A stretch of 64,000 nucleotides of DNA from Epiperipatus broadwayi (lineage: Eukaryota > Onychophora > Udeonychophora > Euonychophora > Peripatidae), in the NCBI GenBank assembly GCA_028023455.1, contig JAQFVV010006627.1, forward strand, positions 496,001 to 560,000, given 5' to 3'. Shown here piece by piece: positions 51,446 to 62,713 of this stretch. The translations under genes were made by a program, and so were the position numbers. Each line of letters starts with the position of its first letter. Positions within the stretch are counted from its first letter, which is position 1. The notes below the pieces were generated by a model that worked only from the letters and a program-made list of their open reading frames with translations, did not search any database and was not told the origin of the DNA.

Positions 51446-52315
51446 AAATTATTTACCTTCAGCATAAATATGCATCTAAGTTCATATTGAAAAGCAATTA
51501 ATTGTTCTCTGGCTTTCAAATTACTGCATATGTAAATTGAGCAGTAATATTTAAATAATCAAAAATTCTCAAAAAATCATTACTGACTCCTTCCCCCACT
51601 AATCAAATTATAGCAACCACGGAGTAACTTTTCTAAAACATAATAAATCTTATCAATATTTAAAAATTATTTAAGTAACAGATATAATAATAACTCATAA
51701 CACAGATTAATACGTAGTAAGTGATTAAATATAATTATAATAAGTTTAAAAGAGAAAGTGGAAAAATTACCTTGTTCCAGATTTGGTGTTCGTGATTCCC
51801 AGCAGATTAAAAAAATAATTTAACAGAAGATATACTAGCAGAGTTATTTAAAGAAAGATAAGCACACACATATATAATATACCAATGCTATTTCCAATAA
51901 TAAATGATTGTTTGCCAAAGAGAAAATATTTTCCTTAAAATATACTTTAGTATAATATTCTGTGCATAGTAAATATATATAAGATGCCTATTTCATTACG
52001 TTTTATTTAAACAAAATTAAAAATGCATCTATATTTTTTAATGTGAGATGTCTAATTACCAAGGTAAATTCTTCCTCTCCCCTCACAATAGCTTTAATTG
52101 ACAAAGTAAGTCGGCATCGATTTACAAAAAATATACTAAATACTTTTAAAAGAAAAGACTTTCAACATCAAATTATTTATCTTTAAAGCAATTAATTTTT
52201 TTCTGGCTTTGAAATGAAGGCATATCTAAATTCATTAACAATATTTAATAATTAACAAGTAATACACAAAAAATAATTACCGATTATTTCCTTCATTTAA
52301 AGCTGTCATAATTTC
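51446..52315 (+). repeat. Diverged direct duplication, about 715 bp apart
   Basis: tcaaattattta, aaagcaattaatt, tctggcttt, gcatat-taaatt and caatatttaa followed by an actc-rich or cctt-rich block occur at 51446-51600 and 52167-52315. Old. Confidence 0.55.
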
Positions 52316-53639
52316 ATTACTCAGCTTAAAAATTTTCACATTGATATCTGACTATTGGAATATAATCTGAATACTTTTAATCAATATAAGACTGTCATAT
52401 TAATGACTATTTCATTCCTTTGATGTATAAATCAAAATTGCTAAGTCCACTTTGCTACAGTTTTTCAAACATTCAAATAACTTCATAGAATAGATAAGGT
52501 CTTTATATATTTTATATCTCTGGATTGTAAATAAGGATTTTTAAAATAATATTTCTCTATAATGACTTGATGATTTATCATATTATGTAATATATAATCT
52601 TCACTCCAACTTGATGTTTTGAAATGTTGATTGCTTTTCTGAGAGTTTCTCTTAATTTTTTTTTTATAGCTAAATTCATTGACATCATCAACAAAAATAT
52701 AATAAAAATGAAAAGTTATAATCTTAATGACTGAGTTTATTATTGAAAATAAACATCTTTAATGAAATAGACTCTGATCTATTTCTTGATGCCACCTGAC
52801 TTTATTTATGTACAACTGAAAAAAGCAGTGGGTTGGAAATTATCTTATAGGAAAATGTAAGCAATTAATGGTTGCTTGCAAATTTCAATTTAACATTGCA
52901 ATTTAGATCTGTTTTTAAAATACAAAATCTGAATCACAGTAACTTCGTATTTTCTGATAATGATAAACACTATATCCTCCAGCTGATGACTTAGAAGTGC
53001 TACAAAATCTACATAAATAATCTCAAGTATTTATTTAGATTTTAAATGATAGTTCTTTGTTATTTTGATTTTTATTTAAAATAACCTTAGTAAGGTGTAT
53101 GTGTGTGTATAGAATGATTAAACTTCCAAAGTATTTAATTTACATTTTTCCTTGTGATGTGAAGGTTTAGCCAAAAAAACTGATGGAACATATGCTTATA
53201 TGGCATATTTAAAATGCAAATCAGAATCTTAGTAATTCAATAAAGAGCTATAAAAGTATATGCTAATGAAGTATGCTTCCTTAGCTGGATAACTGTTAGT
53301 TATTTGATTAAAAAAGGAAAAAAAAAAGTTGAATATAGTAGAACTTGTTTATAAAGTGATTTATTGAAAAATATTGGAGTATATGAAATCATGAATATTA
53401 ACAGAGAAATAAAAATATAAAAGGTAGGTTAAAATGTGTTTAAAATAATAATATTATAGATTAAAATAAATTATAAATTATTGAATGAATAAATTATAAA
53501 TATTGATTGTTAGTAAAATGAATAATAATAATGTAAAATATAAAAGATATTAAGTTAGAGTTAAGTATTTAAAGAGTAATAAAAATAAAATAAAGAATAA
53601 AAACAGAATATATGTGTACAGGAAAGTTTAATTATTAAA
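52316..53639. other. AT-rich non-coding DNA
   Basis: Nothing recognised. Confidence 0.5.
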
Positions 53640-54790
53640 TATAGAATGTAAAAAAAAAATATGAATTTGTTTAAAGAATTTATCCTGTTTAATAACATTA
53701 AATTAATACCAAGGAGACTACTTAAATTGTCACTAAAATTAGTATTCAAGCTTTAAGATTATGTTGAATTTTAGTTGATTTTTTTCATTAAATATTGGAA
53801 AATTGTAAAATTTCTATAGAAAATATAATACATAATCTTAGCATTATTACATACTTCTGTGATATTTAATTAATTACATATTTAAACATTTTTACTTAAA
53901 AAACAAAGTTAGTTTAAATGCATTGTTTAGAAACATTAACCAATAAAAAAGAAATATTTATTAAATGGCTGCTAAACTTTGTATTCAAGCTTTAAGATTA
54001 TTGTGAAATTTTCGAGCTTGGTTAACAGAGATAGGGAGATTACATTTGTTTGAGTCTTAGTTGATTTCCCATGCTATTGATGATGTCAGGTTTGTTTGAC
54101 AGAAATATGTCTCTAGAAAGAAGTTGGTTTTATCATTTATTGTCACTTGACACAGAAATTTTTTTTAAAGTGGTTATAAATAAATATTAGTATTATTATA
54201 TATTTATGTGGATGTAATGAATTAATTACATATTTAAATATTTACTTAAATACAAAGTTAATTAAAATTGAGTTTGTTTAAATACTCTGCTTTGTTTAAT
54301 TATATTAAACTGCTACAGACAAAACTTTAGTTAAATTGCTGCTAAAATTTACATTTAATCTTTAGGAGAATGTTAAACATTTTAATCATAATTAATATAG
54401 ATTACGTGGCTATGTTTGTTGGAGTTTGATTTTCCATGCTACTGATGATGTCAGGTTTGATTGAGAGAAACATGTCTAGAAAGAAGATATCACATGATCA
54501 CCATTTCTTATGCTAGCAGATCTGTTATTAACAAAGACAAAACTCTCCATACAGTAGTGCCACTCAGTGCCAAACCTCTGGCATCCATTGATTACTTTGG
54601 TTAGCACTGGGTGGCACTACTGTATGGAGAGTTTTTCCTTTGTTAGAAAGAAGATACTTGCTTTTTCTATTATCAAATGTTATCACTTGAAAATCAGAAA
54701 ATTTCTATAAAGATTGTGGTAAATATCATTAGCATTATTACATATGTATGTATATTTAACATTAAGGAATATAAAACTTACCATCATGAA
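53640..54790 (+). repeat. Tandem repeat, period about 366 bp, about 3 diverged copies
   Basis: Shared blocks in order: tcaagctttaagatta (53748, 53985; diverged at 54351), ttgatt-cccatgctattgatgatgtcaggtttg (54062, 54426), agcattattacat (53838, 54734) and ttaattacatatttaaa (53873, 54223). The first copy has an internal deletion. One hairpin MITE lies in the third copy. Confidence 0.75.
54532..54643. mobile_element. 112-bp hairpin MITE, copy 1
   Basis: Nearly perfect inverted repeat with arms acaaagacaaaactctccat-acagtagtgccac and short spacer, flanked by TA on both sides. Same family as 54937-55043. Non-autonomous; the TA target suggests a Tc1/mariner-type mobiliser. Confidence 0.85.
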
Positions 54791-54900
54791 ACAATTAAAT
54801 TATACTATTTCTGTTTTGAATAATGACTTAACCTAAGATATATGTATATACTACCTCTGTTAGATTTTAAAATATATTTTCTTGTTTATATATATATATA

Positions 54901-55394
54901 TATTATTTCTGGGAGCTTCCATGTAATAAAAATATAAACAAGGCAAAACTATCCATACAGTAGTGTCACCCTGTACCAACCAGAGTAATCAATTACTCTG
55001 TTGGCACAGGGTGGCACTATTGTATGGAGAGTTTTGCCTTGTTTATAAGCAATTATGTGCTAATATAAGAGATGGGTATCATGTGATGCTTAATGGTTTA
55101 ACACCAATCCTGCCTAATAGGATAGTGGCGGCTATGGTTGTTAAAGAGCCAAAGACACCAAAATGTATGGGTGCTGAACTGAGTTCAGACCCATATGACT
55201 ATATAAGCTATTGAACTTAGATTGAAAATATTTTTGTGTTTTCAATTTCATTCTCATAGTTTTATAAGTACAATATAAGTACTTTCCTCAGAGTTTATAA
55301 AGAAAAAGTTTTGAGGAAAATACTTATTATTGTACTGAAACATCAGCAATTTGGCTATTATATTTTTATTATATGGAAGCTTCCAGAAATAATA
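54901..55394. mobile_element. TIR element of about 0.5 kb carrying a nested MITE
   Basis: Left end tattatttctgggagcttcc with atgtaataaaaatataa pairs with the inverse of 55360-55394. The same end sequence occurs alone at 45474. Next to the right end, 55266-55293 and 55309-55337 form a second inverted pair (aagtac-aata-aagtactttcctcag). The open frames here (54963-55214, 55311-55571) show no known domain. Confidence 0.6.
54937..55043. mobile_element. 107-bp hairpin MITE, copy 2
   Basis: Arms aacaaggcaaaact-tccatac-agtagtg-cac-ctgt-ccaac, bounded by TA. It is inserted at the edge of the left terminal repeat of the element at 54901-55394. Confidence 0.85.
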
Positions 55395-55543
55395 CTATGT
55401 ATTCCTCATTTAACAATGAGAATATTAAAATTAATAAATATATATTCTACATTATTATTAACTATTATTTGTTCATCATATTGTATTGGTTTTTTTTTTG
55501 TACTCTTAATAATTTTATTTATATATGGTTTTTTTTTTTTTAG

Positions 55544-55756
55544 CAATCTTGGATACCATTTATTAATTTAACTATTTTTTTTTTTCTGGGATATTTTATT
55601 TCAATACCAGAATGGTTAATTTTTTTGTATTCCAAAATTCTTTGGTGGTCTGAACCATGTTGGATAACTTTGGAAGCAATCTGGATTGTATCTATGATTA
55701 TCAGTCTAAGTCAGAAGGTAGTAAATGATATAGATGATTTTCCTAAATATTCAAAG
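55544..55756 (+). CDS. Candidate host exon: membrane protein fragment, unidentified
   Basis: A 213-bp open frame (71 codons, phase 0 at both ends). It is preceded by a strong acceptor, a long T run ending in tag at 55541-55543, and followed by a consensus donor gtaagt at 55757. Codons read QSWIPFINLTIFFFLGYFIS, then IPEWLIFLYSKILWWSEPCW, then ITLEAIWIVSMIISLSQKVV, then NDIDDFPKYSK. Two hydrophobic stretches suggest two membrane-spanning or hairpin segments followed by an acidic/basic tail. I do not recognise the family. No neighbouring exon could be supported, and the decayed mariner just downstream would lie in the following intron. Splice signals, length divisible by three and lack of repeats favour a real exon; by-eye calls in AT-rich DNA can be wrong. 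Confidence 0.55.
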
Positions 55757-55885
55757 GTAAGTCTAATTTCATTTTAACATTATTTTGCTTAAAATTATAC
55801 ATTTTTTGTATGTGTACATGTATAATCATTATTTTAACATTTTGTTTACTAAGTCATATATCAAAAATTATATGATACTCATATA

Positions 55886-56776
55886 TGAGGGAGTAACTAC
55901 TCAAAAATAACCTGAATTTTGTAATAAAAAAATATTTATTTATTTTTAAGTATTATGAATTTAATCTCTTTCAAATTACTGTCCATTTATTGTAATATAC
56001 CAATCTAAACATGTTTTTCATTTTTCAAAGTAATTCAGAAACACTTGCATAGTGATGCTTTTTGTGCTTGCAACTTTTTTTTATCATTTCTAAATATGCC
56101 AAGAAAGAGAGAGAGAGGGGGGACGACATTTTTTCATTCGAGAGATTTAAAAAAATCATATAAAGTGAAATAGAGAAAATATGGCTAATAGATAAGCTGG
56201 GTCATGCTGAATTTAATTAAAAAGTGTTTCACTCTCAGTGCTTTAAGAGTTGACATTTTGTCAGGGTGAAGCTTGCATTCTTCTTTTTCCCATAAAGTGG
56301 GACATTAACAATTTATTGCATCACATATATATTTCAGAACTTGCAGATAAAATGCTTGACCATTATGAACTAAATCTGAAAGAAAAAATGCTGCTTGTGT
56401 AAAAAAAAAAAGCTTTGGATTTCTCTTGCTACTCTTTTTAGGGATGTGGTGAATTTAACATTTCAGTTAAACCACTCTTATACTTGTGTTTTTATGAGAT
56501 CAGCTTGCATGTAATCTTTTCAAGCATTACAACTGTTTTCCCTGCCATTTTCTATAAACAAAAACAGAATTTCACATTGTTTGAATGTTTCAGTCATTAT
56601 AATCATCACCAAATAAGCAAAATGCACTTTACAAAATAGTGTGCTACATGACTCCATGATTTTACATTGCAATGTCATTTTCCAGATCGATGCAGAAGGG
56701 TTCTTGCAAAATGTATATAACAGCAGAAGTATAACCAGAGAACAATTTCAGTTATTTTTGAGTATGTCATATATTA
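55886..56776 (-). pseudogene. Decayed mariner transposon
   Basis: Ends tactcaaaaataacctgaatttt (left, about 55897) and its inverse caatttcagttatttttgagta (56742-56764) are mariner-type TIRs about 890 bp apart. Minus-strand translation near 56590 gives NNVKFCF, then a stop, then KMAGKTVVML, matching the start of mariner transposases (IKFCF.L.KTA.ETV.ML). The catalytic region is beyond recognition and the element has a net deletion from the usual 1.3 kb. Confidence 0.75.
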
Positions 56777-59700
56777 TCTGGTAATCTTAAGAAAACTTTT
56801 TTGAATCATTTATATTGATATACTGTTGTTTATTATAAGATTTGCCCTGCAAAAATAAAATAATTCTATTTACATTTGTTTTTTCAATTCTTATACGTAT
56901 AGTGAATCTAACAATTAGTATTAATTAATACCAACTTGTCTTCAGTAATTTAAATTTACAAAATAAATTTAATTGCTATTTACTTTAATATCCTTATGAA
57001 TAAGTAATCAAATATTGAAATTGTAAGAATTAATATATTACTTTTAACCATGCATTTTTGAACTACTTCTTGTCATTAATTCAATAGCTATCTTTTGTGC
57101 CTTTTATTTTTAATGGGAAAAAAAAACATTCTTCATTAAATTTTTGCATTCACAAACTTAGTTAGATACATAATTTTAAAAAGAAAGTGATTTTGGAAAT
57201 AATATATCAATTTTGCAAATAAAGAAGAAGAGTAATAATTAGAAATAAATAACACAAAGTAGGAAAATATTTTTTGAAAATTAAGATTCAACTTATAATT
57301 TAAAAACAAAAATTTTTCTATTTATTGTTAGCAAAATTTTAGTTGATTATTTTTTTTTTACTAAAAATATATATATTTAAAAAAAGTTGTTAGCATATAT
57401 CATGTACTAAGAAACAAATATTTAATTTAGTTTTGCATAAATAAAAATAAACACATAAACAAATTATGTATAAAGCTAAAAAGCTAAAGGTTGTCAAGTG
57501 CATTGAGGACTTTCTGATGAAAAGAGAATACTCTTTCAACTTAATTTGATTTTACAGATAGATATAAAGATCTCATTACTTCTAGTTAGAACTATAATCA
57601 AAACACATTTTAATACAAGTTTTTGCCCTCAGATAAATGGAAAGTTGTTGAACAAATATAACAAATAGCTGCAAGTGAATAATTTTGAGACTGATTAGGT
57701 TGCCTAAGCATCTGCTATTAATTTGATGTCTAAATGTTAAGGCTTTGACAACATCTGAATGCTACTGGACACTTGACATAATCAATATCAATTCTAAGAT
57801 AAGAACTGAAAAAAACAAATGTAATTGGATTCATATTAAGTTTACAAAGCAATCTTATAATAGATTGCAATGCATTGATATAAATACAATCAGGAATTTG
57901 TATATATAAAAAAATATTAATTACAATATTTATAAAATTCAGAAATGCTTTCAGATATGTTTGTTCTCAACTATTAAAAATTTAACATTTTCTGGATTTT
58001 TTTTAAAAAAAGAGAATTGTGAAGATTATGAAACTGTGTTTAATGCAGCATGGTGGTCCATGTAAAGGAAGGGATTTTTTTTGAAAATATATTTAATCTG
58101 TAAAATATATCTATAACAGGTTTTGTTTTAATATTATGTAAGATAATCATTAGAGTCTATATGCAAAATATAAGTCAAAATGTTTTTTTCTTTTAAAAAC
58201 AATTCAAATTAATTTACAAAATAGACAATTGAAATATGTTTGTTTAATAAAAAGCTTTGAAGGAACATATTAGAAACGGAGAATGACTGTAGTCTTCAGT
58301 TTCTTATTCATATTTAAAAAGTTCTTAAGAACTCCTTTATATTAATTTTTTTTAAAAATTCTAACAAGTGAACATTAACACTGTGTTAATACTATTTTGT
58401 TCAAAAGTTGGAATTCTTTAAATTAAACTAAAGCAATTCTCAATTTATATTTGATGTTATATAAATATGCTATATGTGAACTGATTGTTTTTATTATGAT
58501 TACCAATCAAATGGTTAACTTCTCTGAAGTTTTGGAAACTAATGATCAAATTTGAACAAAAATTAACATTTCATCTTTAGTGACTTTGATAGAATCTGCA
58601 AGCATAGAAAGAGTCATTATTTGAGAATAATTGTCTTCGATTGTATCTTGCAGTGAATCAAGTAGTCAAAACGTATTTTAACATTATTATTAGAAATTCT
58701 TGCTCATCTAAAATTCATAGAATTTTTGTCTAAGCTGTTGAAAAATTTCATATGGGTTTTGATAGTAGAATATTTGTATTAATTTTAATGTGATTGTTTT
58801 AAGAGTGATATATGTAGAAATAGTATATTCCTTGAGAATATATTTCATTGCCATATAAATTAAGTAAATGTATAGAAATAAATTTTATTAATTAAAAGTG
58901 TGACATCATTACTATTTTAAAATATTGAATTGTTGTTATTATAAATTGAAAAGCATTATATATTTTATTAATAAAAATTGATTTTTATTAAATAAAAGAA
59001 AAATAAATTGAAATGTTTAATTTAAAATTATTAATTTTAAAGAATTGATAATTAGTTTTAAATAATTTTAAAATTGACCAAAGCATTATTTTTTGTTTTA
59101 TTGGCAAGTAGTTAAGAATTATTTTTTATCAAGAAAACTGTTTTGATCATGTGAACAAAGTCATCTGTTGCTGAATTTAAAAAAAGAAAAAAATTGGATT
59201 TTAAACTCTTCAAAATGACGTAGTAAATAAATAGTTTTTATCCCAAGAATTTGGAACCAAGACTTAAATGAATAATCAATCTACTTCTTCAAGTTTTCAT
59301 TTATTTAAATAGGATTACCTCATAACCATGAGTTACTACAAAATCATGATATTTTCTACATCTTCATTTAGACCTATCTTCTATATTTCAAATGAAGCAC
59401 CATTATGAAAAAGGATTATCTGCTTTAGCTTAAATTTGGATAGCATTGACATTTTCTTTGGTTAACAAATTAAAGTTACAATTTTAAATTGTTAAATCTT
59501 AAATATTGTATTCATCACTATGTGCATACTTATCAAAAATATATGCAAGTAATATTTTCAAAACATTTTAAATATAATGTTCAAAAATAATGCAGATGTA
59601 ATAAATGATAATTTATTTTATTTTATAGCCATCACATTTTGATACAGTAAATTTAAAACCCGAAAAAATGTTTCTTTTTTTTTTTTAAAAATATAGTCCA

Positions 59701-59784
59701 TAAAAACCAATATTATCCAATATAGATTCACCAACCAATTTCTTTAAAAAACTTGTTCTTTATTTAACTATATAAAAATTTACA
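56777..59784. other. AT-rich non-coding DNA
   Basis: About 3 kb without a supported feature. It may be intron of the gene carrying the 55.5-kb exon. Confidence 0.45.
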
Positions 59785-59840
59785 TTCAATAAGCAACGTT
59801 TCGACTATTTCTATCCTTATAGTCTTTTTCAAGCCACTAA
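59785..59840 (-). ncRNA. Degenerate hammerhead-like motif of the Penelope element
   Basis: On the minus strand: TTGAAAA (consensus CUGANGA, about two departures), a 6-bp stem GACTAT/ATAGTC with a 10-nt loop (59803-59824), then GAAAC (59798-59802) and GTTGC. PLE terminal regions are known to carry hammerheads with this arrangement. The core mutations mean it is probably inactive. Confidence 0.45.
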
Positions 59841-60138
59841 GAAAATACAAACAATATTATCAATAAATAATAAATAAATAAAATAAATAAATACACAAAT
59901 AAAACAAAAATAAAAAATTAAAATTACAAATATAAAACAAAATAGAATAAAAAATAAAATAGAATAAAAAATAAAATAAAAATATATATAAAAATATAAA
60001 ATATTACCTTCCCCAAAAAATAAAAAATCCAACTAAAAAAAAATCTCAAAAAAAAAAAAAAAAACCCTTTTTATTTATAACTAACAATTAAATTATTTAA
60101 ATGGATAAAATTCCTCAAACTAGTCATTAATTGTTATC
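59841..60138. other. 3' flank of the Penelope element
   Basis: Extremely A-rich, low-complexity sequence (aaaataaaata runs) between the hammerhead-like motif and the GIY-YIG frame. No coding potential. Confidence 0.55.
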
Positions 60139-60569
60139 TTATTCTATCAGTTTTCTATTCATATATGGTTTAAATTCCTTAATGTAGAAATTTTCTTTTA
60201 AAAACCTTTCTTTATAATTGTTTACAGTTTCCAAAAGTTCAATTTTGTAATTAGTATGACCAAATTTACATCTATGAAAACAAATTGCAGATTTTTTATC
60301 AGATAAATGTTGTTTTAACCTTGTTTCTAATTTATTCTTAGTATTTCCAATATAAGAAATATTTTTACCCTCCTTCCAACAATCTAAACATTTAATAATA
60401 TATACTCCTTTCATTGCCTCAAGCATGTTAAACTTATCATGATAATTAATTATCTTTTTTAAATCTTTCTTTTTCTTATATACAGGAAATAATTTAATAT
60501 TAAATTTTTTATTTATTTTTTTACAAATATTTTTAATTTTAATAAAAATATTTTGTGATACTTTAAAAC
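60139..60569 (-). pseudogene. Penelope-like element, 3' part: GIY-YIG endonuclease
   Basis: Minus-strand frame ending at 60139. The nuclease is complete in outline: GVYIIKCLDCW, then NISYIGNTKNKLETRLKQHL, a His-rich segment CFHRCKFGHTNY, and a Glu-rich end. This domain makes the nick that primes reverse transcription in PLEs. The upstream linker (KVSQNIFIKIKN) runs without interruption into the foldback array at 60570. Across the array the same frame resumes (EGQNKIKNKDKKLDKVYI at about 62881-62935), so both parts belong to one gene. This frame itself has no stop. The first codons of the longer open frame (60570-60603) derive from the inserted array. Confidence 0.85.
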
Positions 60570-60679
60570 CTATGTATACCTTATAAACAGTGAGGATTGC
60601 CAATTCCTCTACAAGCTTTATGATAAATGCTTAGCCAGAGCCAGCACTTAAAATATCTCTGCCAGGAACCCCTCCCCAA

Positions 60680-60722
60680 ACCCCTGACCATGGTTTCGTG
60701 CTTTGGCACTCCTCAGAGAGGT
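60680..60722 (-). ncRNA. Hammerhead ribozyme, type I, intact
   Basis: In the forward unit, so on the minus strand. All invariant core bases (CTGAGGA, GAAA, GTC) and the GTGC-CAAA-GCAC stem II are present. It faces the four plus-strand copies. Confidence 0.9.
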
Positions 60723-61365
60723 GTCAGGGTAGGTTCAGACCCTAGATCTAAAAATACCAACCCAAAGCTAAGCACTTAGCTAAAAGTTATCTATTGAGTG
60801 GAAAATCTGAAATTTTCAGACATGTACATGTCTTCAAACCCAGCTATCCAACTCAAATAGCTATATGGGGCTGATAGATCTTCAGCCATGCCACATAGTA
60901 GTAGTCATAGCAATATAAAATTGCATAAGACTTTTTGGCAGAGACTATAAATAGTCAAAATAAAAGTCATAGATCAATTCATAGATCACATGACCCTATC
61001 TCTTAAGCTTGTAAGTTATAAACAGTGAGGATTGCCAATTGTAGAGGAATTGGCAATCCTCACTGTTTATAACTTACAAGCTTAAGAGATAGGGTCATGT
61101 GATCTATGAATTGATCTATGACTTTTATTTCGACTATTTATAGTCTCTGCCAAAAAGTCTTATGCAATTTTATATTGCTATGACTACTACTATGTGGCAT
61201 GGCTGAAGATCTATCAGCCCCATATAGCTATTTGAGTTGGATAGCTGGGTTTGAAGACATGTACATGTCTGAAAATTTCAGATTTTCCACTCAATAGATA
61301 ACTTTTAGCTAAGTGCTTAGCTTTGGGTTGGTATTTTTAGATCTAGGGTCTGAACCTACCCTGAC

Positions 61366-61408
61366 ACCTCTCTGAGGAGTGCCAAAGCACGAAACCATGG
61401 TCAGGGGT
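61366..61408 (+). ncRNA. Hammerhead ribozyme, type I, intact (reverse unit 1)
   Basis: Stem I ACCTCT (61366-61371) with AGGGGT (61403-61408), one G-T wobble; core CTGAGGA (61372-61378), fitting CUGANGA; stem II GTGC/GCAC with CAAA loop (61379-61390); GAAA (61391-61394); stem III ACC/GGT around AT (to 61401); C at 61402, so cleavage is predicted between 61402 and 61403. Stem III is very short, as in retrozymes and newt satellite ribozymes, which act best as dimers in tandem RNA. Beyond stem I, GAACC (61352) and GGTTC (61418) can extend the helix after an internal loop. Confidence 0.92.
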
Positions 61409-61800
61409 TTGGGGAGGGGTTCCTGACAGAGATATTTTAAGTGCTGGCTCTGGCTAAGCATTTGTCATAAAGCTTGTAGAGGAATTGGCAATCCTCACTG
61501 TTTATAACTTACAAGCTTAAGAGATAGGGTCATGTGATCTATGAATTGATCTATGACTTTTATTTTGACTATTTATAGTCTCTGCCAAAAAGTCTTATGC
61601 AATTTTATATTGCTATGACTACTACTATGTGGCATGGCTGAAGATCTATCAGCCCCATATAGCTATTTGAGTTGGATAGCTGGGTTTGAAGACATGTACA
61701 TGTCTGAAAATTTCAGATTTTCCACTCAATAGATAACTTTTAGCTAAGTGCTTAGCTTTGGGTTGGTATTTTTAGATCTAGGGTCTGAACCTACCCTGAC

Positions 61801-61843
61801 ACCTCTCTGAGGAGTGCCAAAGCACGAAACCATGGTCAGGGGT
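61801..61843 (+). ncRNA. Hammerhead ribozyme, type I, intact (reverse unit 2)
   Basis: Identical to the copy 435 bp upstream at every core and stem position. Confidence 0.92.
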
Positions 61844-62235
61844 TTGGGGAGGGGTTCCTGACAGAGATATTTTAAGTGCTGGCTCTGGCTAAGCATTTAT
61901 CATAAAGCTTGTAGAGGAATTGGCAATCCTCACTGTTTATAACTTACAAGCTTAAGAGATAGGGTCATGTGATCTATGAATTGATCTATGACTTTTATTT
62001 TGACTATTTATAGTCTCTGCCAAAAAGTCTTATGCAATTTTATATTGCTATGACTACTACTATGTGGCATGGTTGAAGATCTATCAGCCCCATATAGCTA
62101 TTTGAGTTGGATAGCTGGGTTTGAAGACATGTACATGTCTGAAAATTTCAGATTTTCCACTCAATAGATAACTTTTAGCTAAGTGCTTAGCTTTGGGTTG
62201 GTATTTTTAGATCTAGGGTCTGAACCTACCCTGAC

Positions 62236-62278
62236 ACCTCTCTGAGGAGTGCCAAAGCACGAAACCATGGTCAGGGGT
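62236..62278 (+). ncRNA. Hammerhead ribozyme, type I, intact (reverse unit 3)
   Basis: Identical core and stems. Cleavage here and at the next copy would release a 435-nt monomer. Confidence 0.92.
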
Positions 62279-62670
62279 TTGGGGAGGGGTTCCTGACAGA
62301 GATATTTTAAGTGCTGGCTCTGGCTAAGCATTTATCATAAAGCTTGTAGAGGAATTAGCAATCCTCACTGTTTATAACTTACAAGCTTAAGAGATAGGGT
62401 CTTGTGATCTATGAATTGATCTATGACTTTTATTTTGACTATTTATAGTCTCTGCCAAAAAGGCTTATGCAATTTTATATTGCTATGACTACTACTATGT
62501 GGCATGGCTAAAGATCTATCAGCCCCATATAGCTATTTGAGTTGGATAGCTGGGTTTGAAGACATGTACATGTCTGAAAATTTCAGATTTTCCACTCAAT
62601 AGATAACTTTTAGCTAAGTGCTTAGCTTTGGGTTGGTATTTTTAGATCTAGAGTCTGAACCTACCCTGAC

Positions 62671-62713
62671 ACCTCTCTGAGGAGTGCCAAAGCACGAAAC
62701 CATGGTCAGGGGT
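62671..62713 (+). ncRNA. Hammerhead ribozyme, type I, intact (reverse unit 4)
   Basis: Identical core and stems. The last copy before the right end of the array. Confidence 0.92.

Noticed and set aside
56680-56775. Exon-like segment after tttccag (IDAEGFLQNVYNSRSITREQ)
   Set aside because: It lies inside the decayed mariner, overlaps its right TIR, and has no good donor.
59829-60032. Antisense frame of 67 codons rich in Phe, Ile and Tyr
   Set aside because: Product of low-complexity (aaaat)n sequence in the Penelope 3' flank.
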